Assembly: GCA_003427395.1 (NCBI GenBank)
Contig: BFEA01000103.1
Coordinates: 534,120 to 556,809, forward strand
Reading direction: 5' to 3'
From: Chara braunii
Lineage: Eukaryota > Streptophyta > Charophyceae > Charales > Characeae
DNA: 22,690 nt
Both the position numbers and the translations under genes were made by a program. The notes below the pieces were generated by a model, which saw only the letters and a program-made list of their open reading frames with translations, was not told the origin of the DNA and did no database searches. Positions 8,499-16,708 of this stretch are shown one piece after another; position 1 is the first letter of the stretch; every line of letters starts with the position of its first letter.

Positions 8499-9867
8499 AG
8501 AGCTTACGCAGTGGATGAAGAGTGATTCTACAGGAGCGACCAGTCTGACTGCAACTCTCACCGAGCCGGAAGTGGTTAAGACAGGTAGTGAAGGGATACT
8601 AGAAATAGCCAACAACTTTTACAAAAGGCTCTACCAATCCAGCACTTCCACACCATTATCAGCGAATGTTAGAGAAGCCAGGCGAAGAATGATGCAGTAC
8701 CTCGAGCCAACTATCTCATGGGAACAAGCTGCAGAGCTGGACAAACCTCTCTCTACGGAAGAATTACATCAAGCGCTCCAAACAATGAATAACAATAAGA
8801 CTCCCGAAATCAGTGGATTAACCAAAGAATTCTGGGAAAATTTCTGGCCGCTTCTAGGAAACGACCTAATGAACTTCTACAGTGACAACTGGTGTAGAGG
8901 AGGACTGGGGAATCTACTCAGCAGCAGCACAGTCACGCTCCTCTGGAAGACATAAGAAATTATAGACCTATCTCACTGCTGACACTTCCATATAAGATCT
9001 TAGCCAAGGCCCTGTCCAACCGGATCACCAAAATCACAAACAAATGCTTCCACATCGACCAAACAGGCTTTATTCCCGGACGGTACATCCTCGACAACGT
9101 TATGACACTCAACGAATCGGTGAGGAAAATCAGAGAAAAAAAGATCAACGCAGCCATTTTGTTCTTCAATTTCGAAAAAGCCTACGATCAAGTCAACTGG
9201 GACTTTATGGAAGAAAGCATGGAAAGAATGGGCGTCGGCCCAAATTTCAGGAAGTGGGCCAGGATCTTGTATAGGGATGCAATAGGCTGCGTGCAGGTAA
9301 ATGGGCTTTTATCTGAAAGCTATCCGATTTCTAGGTCAGGCCGTCAAGGTGACCCCCTGGCCCCGTCAATTTTTCTGTTCGTAATGGAAGCAATCGCCTC
9401 CTTCCTACGCAAGGATCCCACCATACAAAAATTAGCCAGTACGGAAGTAGGCACAACCCACCAGGTAAACTTTCCCACAGCCATCATGTTTGCTGATGAC
9501 CTAACGGTCCTCATCAGAGCTTCAGACTCCTCATTCAAATCCTTAGCCAGGGCAATGAAGCTTTCAAACTAGCTTCAGAAATGAAGATCAATTGGGGCAA
9601 AACAATTGGGTGGTGTCTCTCTGAAGACGACCCCCTCACCCTCCAAGGAGAGGAGGCAGCTATGACATGGAAAACGCCAGCGACACCTACTCGCTATCTA
9701 GGCATACTGATGACAAGGGACGGGTTGGCAGCTCAAATGGGTCCTGCCGTGCTGGCCAAACAGATTAACAAGATAGGGAAATGGGGCAACGCTTTCACAT
9801 CCCTTTTTGGTCGAGCATTGGTCCTCAACACATCTATCTTCTCAATGATGTGGTACATAGCATCTAT
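8480..9867 (+). pseudogene. LINE ORF2 fragment: reverse transcriptase, frameshifted and catalytically damaged
   Basis: Frame 1 from about 8480 reads the linker (ILEIANNFYKRLY) and the first RT block (NNNKTPEISGLTKEFW; family members usually have PG.DG where this has PEISG). It ends LLWKT-stop at 8955. Frame 3 then resumes at 8946 with EDIRNYRPISLL, so roughly six residues and the frame were lost at this join. It continues through IPGRYILDN, motif A FFNFEKAYD (the usual catalytic Asp is Asn, codon 9168-9170), motif B RQGDPLAP (9342-9365) and motif C FADD (9489-9500, intact). A one-base loss near 9550-9560 moves the reading to frame 2, which carries EMKINWGK (motif D) and TRYLGIL (motif E). This would copy LINE RNA at the target site if intact. 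With these defects it is inactive. Confidence 0.9.
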
Positions 9868-9937
9868 TTCTGCAGTTTCTCGACTATGTTCTCCAGTAGT
9901 AATCTATCTTCTCAATGATGTGGTACATAGCATCTAT
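9832..9937 (+). repeat. 36-base direct repeat bracketing a 34-base filler inside ORF2
   Basis: 9832-9867 and 9902-9937 are identical (both begin ATCTATCTTCTCAATGATGT). They are separated by 34 bases (9868-9901) that match neither side. Net gain is 70 bases, which shifts the frame by one. The coding sense before it (frame 2, FSMMWYIASI) continues directly after copy 2 in frame 3 (WTTPDSSVKELNNRARLYLW). The 70 bases are therefore an insertion and not original coding sequence. It resembles templated filler from end-joining repair; an assembly error is the alternative. Confidence 0.9.
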
Positions 9938-11410
9938 CTGGACAACCCCTGACAGCTCAGTAAAGGAGTTAAACAATAGAGCCAGGCTCTATTTGTGGAC
10001 AGGTGATCCCACTAGAGATAAGTGCATCCCCAAGGTGGCCTGGCACTATATCACAAGGGAACCGAGGAACGGAGGCCTAGGTCTTATAGACCCGGGAACA
10101 GAGACCAAAGCATTACAAATAAAATGGATCATTAAACTGCTAGCTAGACCAGATATGGCTTGGAACAGCCTGGTTCTAGACAGCATCAGGGAGGTGGCTC
10201 CAACCACCTCCCCTCCTGGGATCTGGAAAATTGACCACCTGTGGAATGAAGATACAAAAAATTGGATTACGGAACAAGAAGTTAGAGCCCAACTAGTAGG
10301 GTGCCACAAGAGAGGAACCAACCTGCAATACTTAAAGCCGCATCCCACAAGATTGGAAAACCATCCTCACGAAGAATGAACCATGGGAGGCCTGGAGAAT
10401 GGGGCCTTTTGTTCCAAGACACCTCCCTTACTAGAGCGTACCAATTCTCGCACATGCAACCCAATTCACTTACCAACGCAGTCTTCCTATCCTTCCCGAT
10501 AGTCAACATAGGTACAAAAATGCCTGCCATCCCCAATCGAGACGTTAAATCCTCTACACTCGATTTCTTCCTTCTGAGGAAAGTGAGGGTCATAAGCACA
10601 TGGCCGAAGTCGATCTTTAAACCAGATACGGCCGTCCGTTTCTTAGAATTTGACCCAGCAGAGTGGGCTTGGACCCCTAATGACAACCGTNGCATCAAGA
10701 CGAAAACACCACTTCAAGACTACACCGTTAAACTCGGATACAGATTACTATTGAAAACCAAGGACCCGAATCCGGTGGTCTTAAGTCGATGGCAAAAACT
10801 AGTGGGACATGAAGCCGACAGAATCCAACAAATCCCTTGGAAGAAATTTGCACGAATTAGACCGGTAAAGATCAGAAGTCTACAATGGTTGATAGTGTAC
10901 GCAGCCCTACCAGTTAACCAGTGGCTCCACACTAGACGGAAAGCGACCAATCCGGACAGCTCAGACATTTGTACAGCCTGCACGACAGGAGTAGTAGAGG
11001 ACTTAATCCACTGCATGATACATTGTGTAGAAGCGACAAAATACTGGACCAGAGCCTCTCTTCTGTGGGAATCACTCTTTGCATCCCCCTTCCCTCGTCA
11101 ACCTATCCAATTGCTCCTCCTCACTAACATCCCCACCATNTCCCGGAAATCGGAAAGGATCTGGTTCGAACTCATCAGGAAGNTGACGATCTGGGTGATA
11201 TGGAAGGAGAGATGTTGCAGAACAATCGAAGGGCTTTCCAACCCAAGGGACAAAGTTTGGAAGGTATCCAAATCAATGATCCAAGCAGAGATTCTGTGCA
11301 GANGGCNGAAAATCAAGATGACGTGGCCTGAGGATGAAGAGCAACGGAAGATTTTAAGGTTGAAATTCAGCAGTAACTGGCTGATTAACGGCAAAGTGGC
11401 GGAGATCTGA
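9938..11410 (+). pseudogene. LINE ORF2 fragment: C-terminal region with zf-RVT-like domain
   Basis: After the 70-base insertion, frame 3 reads WTTPDSSVKELNNRARLYLW, then a GGLGLIDP motif typical of the region after the RT thumb in plant LINEs, and stops at 10379. Frame 1 at about 10342-10420 (IPQDWKTILTKNEPWEAWRM) looks like the next stretch. Frame 2 takes over by about 10425 and runs to 11410. It carries YTVKLGYRLL, a KIRSLQWLIVYAALPVNQWL segment, a Cys/His-containing set (ICTACTTG then HCMIHC, about 10968-11025) matching the zf-RVT layout, and a TIWVIWKERCCR tail motif. At least two frameshifts lie between 10300 and 10430. Ns at 10691, 11140, 11183, 11303 and 11307. No RNase H domain is seen. 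Confidence 0.8.
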
Positions 11411-11429
11411 GAGGACCGGCTGCGCTGGA

Positions 11430-11912
11430 ATGACTATCACAAATCAACCCCGGACAGGGCCGGTCGGCAACACACACCACCAGAGGAAGGGAAGCTCAAA
11501 ACAGGAAGGAGAAGGCAGAGAGGTGTGCCAACACAAGACGCGGACAGATGTACCAACCCTTATTGGTCGGCCCCTGATCAGGATATGGAGAGGAATTCTC
11601 CCAAAAAGAGTGAATAGGCCAAGGTCTATGGATGAAGTCCTAAGACAACCAACTTTTGGCAACAGCCGGGTGACCGACAAGGGAAATAATCCCCCTATTT
11701 CAGAACGGAGATGGCTATCTTGGATCAAAAACGGGGTATGGACAGTCAGTCATCTATGGAGTGCGGAAAGAGATTCAGCATGTTATGGTTGGTGGAAGGC
11801 AAGGTGGCGGAACTTCGAGATGATAGGCGACTCTGGAAAGGCTGGCATAATCCGGAATCCAGCGGGAGGAACTAAATGGCAACAGTATTGGAAAGACATC
11901 TGCGCCAAGTGA
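11430..11912 (+). other. Unrecognised 160-codon ORF downstream of LINE ORF2
   Basis: An open frame starts 17 bases after the ORF2 fragment ends. It is basic and Trp-rich toward the end (for example YGWWKARWRNFEM). I recognise no domain. It could be translated LINE 3' sequence, a decayed extra ORF, or chance. There is no independent coding evidence. Confidence 0.25.
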
Positions 11913-11916
11913 AAGG

Positions 11917-12027
11917 GTTTAGGGTTTAGAGTTCTTAGTAGAATTGGGCTTAAGAGGATAGGGGATACTGTGACTTAAATTAGCCTAAAGGAGAGACAGG
12001 GTTTAGGATTCGGGTTTTAAGGTAAAA
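11917..12027 (+). repeat. TTTAGGG-like tracts left of the gap
   Basis: GGGTTTAGGGTTTAGAG (about 11917-11933) and CAGGGTTTAGGATTCGGG (about 11998-12015) are short matches to the plant-type telomere repeat unit. Similar tracts lie right of the gap at about 12801-12809 (TTTAGGGTTTG) and 12835-12848 (AGAGTTTAGGGCTTAG). They are too short and degenerate for a telomere. Telo-box-like elements, LINE 3' UTR sequence or an interstitial remnant are all possible. Confidence 0.55.
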
Positions 12028-12079
12028 GATAGGAAGGCACAGGGAGTAGTGATCAGTTTTGACAAGGCCAAAATATATA

Positions 12080-12229
12080 TATATATATATCGTCACAAAT
12101 AGAACTGCCCGGTAAACCGTAGGCAGAGAGAGAGAAGAGGACAACAAACGAGGGGCTATATATATCGTCAAATAGAACTGACCGGTAAACCGTAGGCAGA
12201 GAGGGAGAAGAGGACAACAAACGAGGGGC
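12080..12229 (+). repeat. Two-copy tandem repeat, ~75 bp, each led by a TA run
   Basis: Copy 1 (TA run at about 12073-12090 plus 12091-12156) and copy 2 (TA run at 12157-12165 plus 12166-12229) share a unit beginning CGTCA..AATAGAACTG and ending ACAACAAACGAGGGGC. They differ by a 2-base deletion (CGTCACAAAT versus CGTCAAAT), two substitutions and the length of the TA run. The two copies are complete, so this is a simple tandem duplication. Confidence 0.9.
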
Positions 12230-12267
12230 TGTGACAAACTGTTTCGTCGGAGTTTCATCGACTCATC

Positions 12268-12699
12268 AGGAGGCTGAACCCTCAACAGTCTGNNNNNNNN
12301 NNNNNNNNNNNNNNNNNNNNNNNNNNNNNNNNNNNNNNNNNNNNNNNNNNNNNNNNNNNNNNNNNNNNNNNNNNNNNNNNNNNNNNNNNNNNNNNNNNNN
12401 NNNNNNNNNNNNNNNNNNNNNNNNNNNNNNNNNNNNNNNNNNNNNNNNNNNNNNNNNNNNNNNNNNNNNNNNNNNNNNNNNNNNNNNNNNNNNNNNNNNN
12501 NNNNNNNNNNNNNNNNNNNNNNNNNNNNNNNNNNNNNNNNNNNNNNNNNNNNNNNNNNNNNNNNNNNNNNNNNNNNNNNNNNNNNNNNNNNNNNNNNNNN
12601 NNNNNNNNNNNNNNNNNNNNNNNNNNNNNNNNNNNNNNNNNNNNNNNNNNNNNNNNNNNNNNNNNNNNNNNNNNAGGAGGCTGAACCCTCAACAGTCTG
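12268..12699. other. Assembly gap (N 12293-12674) flanked by an exact 25-base repeat
   Basis: The 382 Ns are preceded by 12268-12292 and followed by 12675-12699, and these two 25-base stretches are identical (AGGAGGCTGAACCCTCAACA and five more bases). The right copy starts at the first base after the Ns. This is what two contigs with an unmerged end overlap look like. The gap may be false, with the contigs joining directly, or it may hold a tandem repeat. Confidence 0.97.
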
Positions 12700-13203
12700 T
12701 AGAATCCCCTCACTGATTACACTGTAAGTGATAATCCACCTTAACCAAAATCAAAGTAGACTATCACTCACCCACACCAGATGGAAAACTCTACAGACTT
12801 TAGGGTTTGGATAGACGTAAGAGCGAGGGCTTAGAGTTTAGGGCTTAGACAGAAACAAGGCAAAATCTGTTATAGAATTTTAGAGGCTTCAAAAGGCATA
12901 TAAGGGTCCCAGAATGCTCTTGTATAATCATAGATACCTGACAGCCTTATAGCTGAGAGGAGCANATCTGGGATCAGATAGATGGGCAGGCAGAGTTAGT
13001 GCAGGCTAGATTAGGCAGGGGTGAGAGGTGGTACATCCTTCCTCAAAGAAGTAATCAATGCTGCCTACTCGAGCCTCTCAGCCATAATGGGGAGGAGCGT
13101 GTGTGAGTCTTTGATGTATTCCATATTGACTTGCCGGGGGAATAGGAACCGGAGTGTTGCTCCCCAGAATGGTAGGAGCCAGAACTGTGAAGTTCTGTTT
13201 TAT
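12700..13203. other. No gene recognised; candidate LINE 3' region
   Basis: Balanced composition, no convincing ORF, TTTAGGG-like tracts at its left end and a single N at 12965. It ends in TGTTTTAT followed by the A-rich tract. If that tract is the LINE tail, this stretch is the end of the LINE 3' UTR. Confidence 0.35.
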
Positions 13204-13243
13204 AAAAAAACAAAAAAAAACAAAAAAAAATCAAAAAAAAAAA
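13204..13243 (+). repeat. A-rich tract, possible retrotransposon poly(A) tail
   Basis: About 40 bases are almost all A, broken by single C and TC interruptions, on the same strand as the LINE coding sequence. It is plausible as the LINE 3' tail. The bases after it (GCGTAAGGAACTG) are not found upstream of ORF1, so no target-site duplication supports that boundary. Confidence 0.6.
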
Positions 13244-13533
13244 GCGTAAGGAACTGTCCTATCATATGTGAAAGAGCAAAAAGAAGGGCCTGAGAGCATA
13301 CAGAAATCCGCGTGCAAGATATAGGAGGGAATACCACCGAACTTTTTTTGTTTCTTATCTGCCAGTGTTCTGTTTGGGAAGCCGCTGCCTTTGCAGCATC
13401 GTTTTTCTTTGGTGCTGTGCAAGAACTGTGAACTTTTATGAGAAAATCCTGTCCGTACTCCCGTTGACGTTTTTGCTAAAGATTCCGATTCAGACTTTTG
13501 TTTTCTATGTTCTCTGAATATGTTTGTGATAAA

Positions 13534-13656
13534 CGATCTTGCATGTATGCCTCCTGCTTACCTGCCAAGTCTTGACTCTATGTGCGCAAGTGCATGCACG
13601 TGTGGGTGAGTTCTCTCACGTTTGCGATCAATCGATCTTGCATGTATTCCTCTTCC
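13534..13656 (+). repeat. Short direct repeat, ~24 bases, 99 bp apart
   Basis: 13534-13557 and 13633-13656 share CGATCTTGCATGTAT(G/T)CCTC and similar following bases. The right copy runs directly into the 27 bp inverted repeat starting at 13652. This suggests the segment between them was duplicated or that the hairpin was inserted at or near the repeat. Confidence 0.7.
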
Positions 13657-13736
13657 CCGGGCCAATCATCAATGACATGCGCTTGTTGTTGAGTTGGTGG
13701 GGTCGGATGATGTCATTGATGATTGGCCCGGGGAAG
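13652..13736. repeat. Perfect 27 bp inverted repeat with 31-base loop
   Basis: The left arm 13652-13678 (begins CTTCCCCGGGCCAATCATCA) is the exact reverse complement of 13710-13736. The loop 13679-13709 is GT-rich. A perfect stem this long indicates recent origin or constraint. It could be a foldback transposon relic, a young small-RNA precursor or an assembly inversion. It overlaps the next hairpin by one base. Confidence 0.97.
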
Positions 13737-13760
13737 TTGTTGGAAGGCGCCTCCAACAAC
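13736..13760. repeat. Second hairpin abutting the 27 bp inverted repeat
   Basis: GTTGTTGGA (13736-13744) pairs perfectly with TCCAACAAC (13752-13760) around a 7-base loop AGGCGCC. The GTTGTT arm resembles the GTTGTTGAG in the loop of the preceding hairpin, so the two structures may compete. Confidence 0.9.
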
Positions 13761-13839
13761 AATAGGAGTGCCACTAATATTAAGAAGCAAGGGGGTTGCA
13801 TTGTATGAATGATGAAACAATCAGCAACATTCAATCTGC

Positions 13840-15066
13840 TTGGCAGCTGCTCTTCGTGTGGGGGACTCGTCATGTAGCGTTGACATGGGAGCCATAATGT
13901 CGAACGTTCATTTTACAACATTTCCTGGAAGGCAGACGGCAAAGAAGAAACGAAGTAGCACGTTGTCGAGCGCATCGGTCCGGCACCACTCAGAGGTAGC
14001 GCGGGACCCTCCCGACCGCGTCACGCAGGAGTCAAGGTACACACCCCCGTTGTGGTATATACACGGAGCTTCCGTAAGCCGCTCCGGCCGGGTGCGCCAG
14101 CCATACCTCTCGCGAGCCCCTACGACAGGGCAGGGCCTACGCGAGGCACGACTACCTCCACCTTACGAGAGTTGTCACCTCCCTTTGGTGGGCGGATCCC
14201 CGCCGAGCTACCAGTCCACAATACGAAAGCTGATCAGCTGCAATCGCAGAGGTGGACCAACCGAGGGCGTTTCTCGTTCACTGTAGCATAAGGGGTACGC
14301 ACGGTACTACGCCTCTATTGGACCCGCACGCGAACTGACGTCTTGGGGGGTTGAGGTCCCAAGCGCGGCTCGTCACGGGTTGACTAGGGCGTATCCCACG
14401 CGCCACGCACACACCACTACACGGTACACAAAAGTAAAGCACGCGCACACACGCACACGGGTACGGAACGACACGAAGGACGTACAACGCGACACACTCC
14501 TAGTCCTTTTGTATCCAACCCATAACTTTGCGCAGTGGAAGTCGGTAACTGTCGTACGCGAGGTTTAGTATAAGATCGCGCGAACATAGGATCCACGCAT
14601 ACCAATTCACTATGCAGCTCTACGTGAGTAACTGAGATGACGGCGCATTATGTGGTGCCCATACCCGAATGGCCTATTCTGAGCCATGCGGTTGCTTCCG
14701 ATGCTCAGGCGTCGGCTGAAGTGCGCGCTAAGGGGGGGTAACCCTTTAGCGGGCGCAAAACCGGCCTGAGGGCTTTACCGCCTTCTGCACCCTGAGGTGT
14801 CCCAAAGGGTGCGGGGTAAGACGGTCCCTAGGGCAGGAAGGGATTTGGAGCGGTGGTAAGTTGTCTGGCGCATCACCAGCGACACGCTGACCCTTCCGCC
14901 CGAAACTTTATCGTTCCACCAAAATAAATCCCAACAAGGAAAGTACCTTCGACTTTTATCGAAAGTGAACCCTTTCAAAGCTAGTCCTGGGACCTGGGTC
15001 GTCTTGGGCGAAGACCATCGTATTCTAGGCTCAGGGCTAACGTCCGACCACAATTTCTTCAGAAGC
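13840..15066. other. CpG-rich block, no gene recognised, leading into a TATA box
   Basis: From about 13950 to 14760 the sequence is rich in CG dinucleotides on an otherwise decayed background. It contains many short palindromes, such as AGCTGATCAGCT at 14228-14239 and a GCACCCT/AGGGTGC hairpin near 14785-14813. ORFs such as 13840-14286 have no recognised domain and are read in several frames equally. It could be a promoter-type CpG-rich region or an LTR U3 belonging to the TATA box at 15068. I found no matching second LTR in the window. Confidence 0.4.
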
Positions 15067-15067
15067 G

Positions 15068-15080
15068 TATATATAAATAG
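15068..15080 (+). promoter_or_regulatory. Strong TATA box (TATATATAAATAG)
   Basis: TATATATAAATAG is close to the plant core-promoter consensus. It is followed 25-40 bases later by a C/T-rich CCCTCCCTTCTATTCATTCC stretch (about 15091-15110) where initiation would be expected. Upstream sequence is CpG-rich; downstream there is no ORF of note for kilobases. It looks like an LTR-type or non-coding-RNA promoter. The LTR ends, primer-binding site and polypurine tract were not found. Confidence 0.55.
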
Positions 15081-15590
15081 AGGGGTCATTCCCTCCCTTC
15101 TATTCATTCCAAGCCTGGATTGGGTCCTTAGCACGCGGACCCTTCAGGCCACACAAGTACCCTACATAGGTACGCATACATACACATATACACATATATA
15201 TACATATGGGAATGAACGTGTGACGATCACATCTCACAATCACAGTGGGTCTCCTCAGGCACATATATAAGATCGCAAGGCAGTCCAATCCAATAATCCA
15301 AGTCACAGAACATACCTGCAATCACATCAAAGAGTCAAGCAAAAGTCCATACACTACACGGACTCAACTCCAACCAATCTCTATGCTCATACCCTTTGCC
15401 TCAGCCATGCAAGCCCCAACCTCCAGCCAACCAACCTTAAGTAAATACTTAGTACCTTTGTTAAATGGCCATTCAATAGAAGTCCGAGTGAAACCTTAAC
15501 AAAACAGAGAAGATCACCAGGGTTGAAGCCTCTTTAGGTTGAGTAAGGAAAGTGGGTTGAGGTTGAGTCGTAAACCGACGAATCGGCAAC
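15081..15590. other. Putative transcribed leader, no gene recognised
   Basis: The block contains an alternating TACATATA/CACATATA tract (about 15171-15206) and ordinary-composition sequence. The ORF at 15245-15499 has no recognised domain. If the TATA box is used, this is the first ~0.5 kb of the transcript. Confidence 0.3.
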
Positions 15591-15594
15591 CGAC

Positions 15595-15796
15595 CTGTTA
15601 TCTGTGATAACAGAAGGTGATCCTTGTAGGATCAAGTTGAATGTAGCCCGAGTCCTGAAACAATCGATCAACGAGACCTGTAACACAAAACAGGTCAATT
15701 CCAAACTAAGTTTACAGGCCTATAGAGGGTAATCTATATATCACGATCCCACTCAAAGCATCCTAGTTAACTAGGCCCAAGTCTATCTCTAGATAG
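15595..15796. repeat. Cluster of short perfect hairpins with different stems
   Basis: Five perfect inverted repeats lie within 200 bases: CTGTTATC-TGT-GATAACAG (15595-15613), TGATCCT-TGT-AGGATCA (15618-15634), GACCTGT/ACAGGTC with an 8-base loop (15675-15696), the palindrome CCTAGTTAACTAGG (15762-15775) and CTATCT-CT-AGATAG (15783-15796). The first two share the loop TGT with unrelated stems. Density is higher than expected for ordinary sequence. Confidence 0.75.
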
Positions 15797-16059
15797 CACT
15801 CAGCAAAAGGTGAATCTCGTCATAGTCTCCCCTACATATGTCGCCACCTGTCCAAACGTAGTCTAACTCCTCTAAATTAGGAAAATTTCGGCAGCGCTTC
15901 CCGTAGGAAAGGTCACATCACAAAAAATACACTAGCCCAAAAAGTCAAACTTTTGGATTTCAGAAAGTCAAAATTTGTCCAACTTCCTGACTTAGCAAAA
16001 ATTTGGGCAGCACTTCCTTCAGAGAGGAAGGCTTCCCAGAGTTATACTACGTCAGAATT

Positions 16060-16097
16060 GAACTTAGACATAAAGTCTAAGTTCTGTCAAGACAGAA
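16060..16097. repeat. Two overlapping perfect hairpins
   Basis: GAACTTAGAC (16060-16069) pairs with GTCTAAGTTC (16075-16084) around the loop ATAAA, a 10 bp stem. TTCTGTC-AA-GACAGAA follows at 16082-16097. The two share three bases (16082-16084), so only one can form fully at a time. Confidence 0.9.
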
Positions 16098-16261
16098 TCT
16101 CAACCAGCTCCTTAGATTTGTAGAAATTTCGGCAAAGCTTCCCGTAGAGAAAGTGCTAGTCCAAGATTTATACAAGACCAAGTTTGGAATCTGAAAATTA
16201 CTTTGATCCTTCAGGGCCCAATTTTGGCTAACTCCCTGAATCAGTAAAAATTTGGGCAGCA

Positions 16262-16280
16262 CCTCCTTTAGGAAAGGAGG
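16262..16280. repeat. Hairpin in the second type-B unit
   Basis: CCTCCTTT-AGG-AAAGGAGG is a perfect 8 bp stem. The same place in the first type-B unit (about 16012-16030) keeps most of the pairing with one compensated position (T-A there becomes C-G), two G-T pairs and one mismatch. Confidence 0.8.
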
Positions 16281-16708
16281 CTCCCCAGATTCTTACTAAG
16301 TCAACGAGTCATCAAGGCCGGATCCTGAAGAAGTCTAAGTCTTGACTAACTCCTTGATTTTGTAAAAAATTCGGCAGCGCTTCCCGTAGATAAAGTAGCT
16401 TACCAAGATTTATACAAGACCAAGCGTGAAATAAACGATCCCAGAAAATGCAGAAATTGACCTAAGTAAAAAAGGCGAGCCCAGAAAATGCAGGAATTGA
16501 CTCTAACTCCTATGGCTCTAGCATGTGGCGAGCAACTACAGCAACTACCTATCAAATCCAAACTCAGATCAAGAAGCGGCATCACTCGGTCACATGCAGG
16601 CCAAACCATAGACATGCACGCTCTCACCATCCCCAAGTTACCTTAACAAACAATAGTTCGTAGCTTTTCAATGATTTATCCCTTATACCCAACTTACATA
16701 GGGCATAA

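Larger units (their letters stand above)
5995..11410 (+). mobile_element. Degenerate L1-like LINE (non-LTR retrotransposon), endonuclease missing
   Basis: The order is ORF1 (gag-like with CCHC knuckle), then ORF2 reverse transcriptase, then a zf-RVT-like C-terminal zinc-binding region: the plant L1 architecture on one strand. The apurinic-type endonuclease that should open ORF2 is absent. Only about 270 bases separate the end of ORF1 from sequence just N-terminal of the RT. ORF2 changes frame several times. One change is due to a 70-base insertion that duplicates 36 bases. Single N bases cluster here, as expected for a multi-copy family. Outer ends are not defined: the coding limits are given, and the element may extend to the A-rich tract at 13204-13243. 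It is immobile by itself. Confidence 0.85.
15882..16400. repeat. Five ~120 bp tandem units, alternating A and B types
   Basis: Units are anchored at about 15882, 15998, 16123, 16247 and 16367 (steps of 116-125). Type A has AAATTTCGGCAGCGCTTCCC-like sequence followed by GTAG (first, third, fifth). Type B has AAAATTTGGGCAGCAC(T/C)TCC followed by a GAGG/GGAGG hairpin arm (second, fourth). Each anchor is preceded by an AACTCCT..TTAG-like block. Copies are well diverged elsewhere. Alternation implies a ~240 bp higher-order dimer. A similar CCGGCAGAGCTCCC lies near 17664. Confidence 0.8.

Noticed and set aside
12231-12716. ORFs crossing the N gap
   Set aside because: They consist almost entirely of unknown bases.
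13204-13243. Firm LINE 3' end with target-site duplication
   Set aside because: The bases after the A-rich tract have no match upstream of ORF1, so only a tentative tail is reported.
13840-14286. 148-codon ORF in the CpG-rich block considered as a gene
   Set aside because: No recognisable motif, overlapping alternative frames, and many palindromes instead of coding periodicity.
13950-14760. tRNA or rRNA genes in the GC-rich block
   Set aside because: No A/B-box pair, cloverleaf or conserved rRNA segment was recognised.
14000-15300. A complete LTR
   Set aside because: The TATA box is LTR-like, but no second copy, TG..CA ends, primer-binding site or polypurine tract was found in the window.
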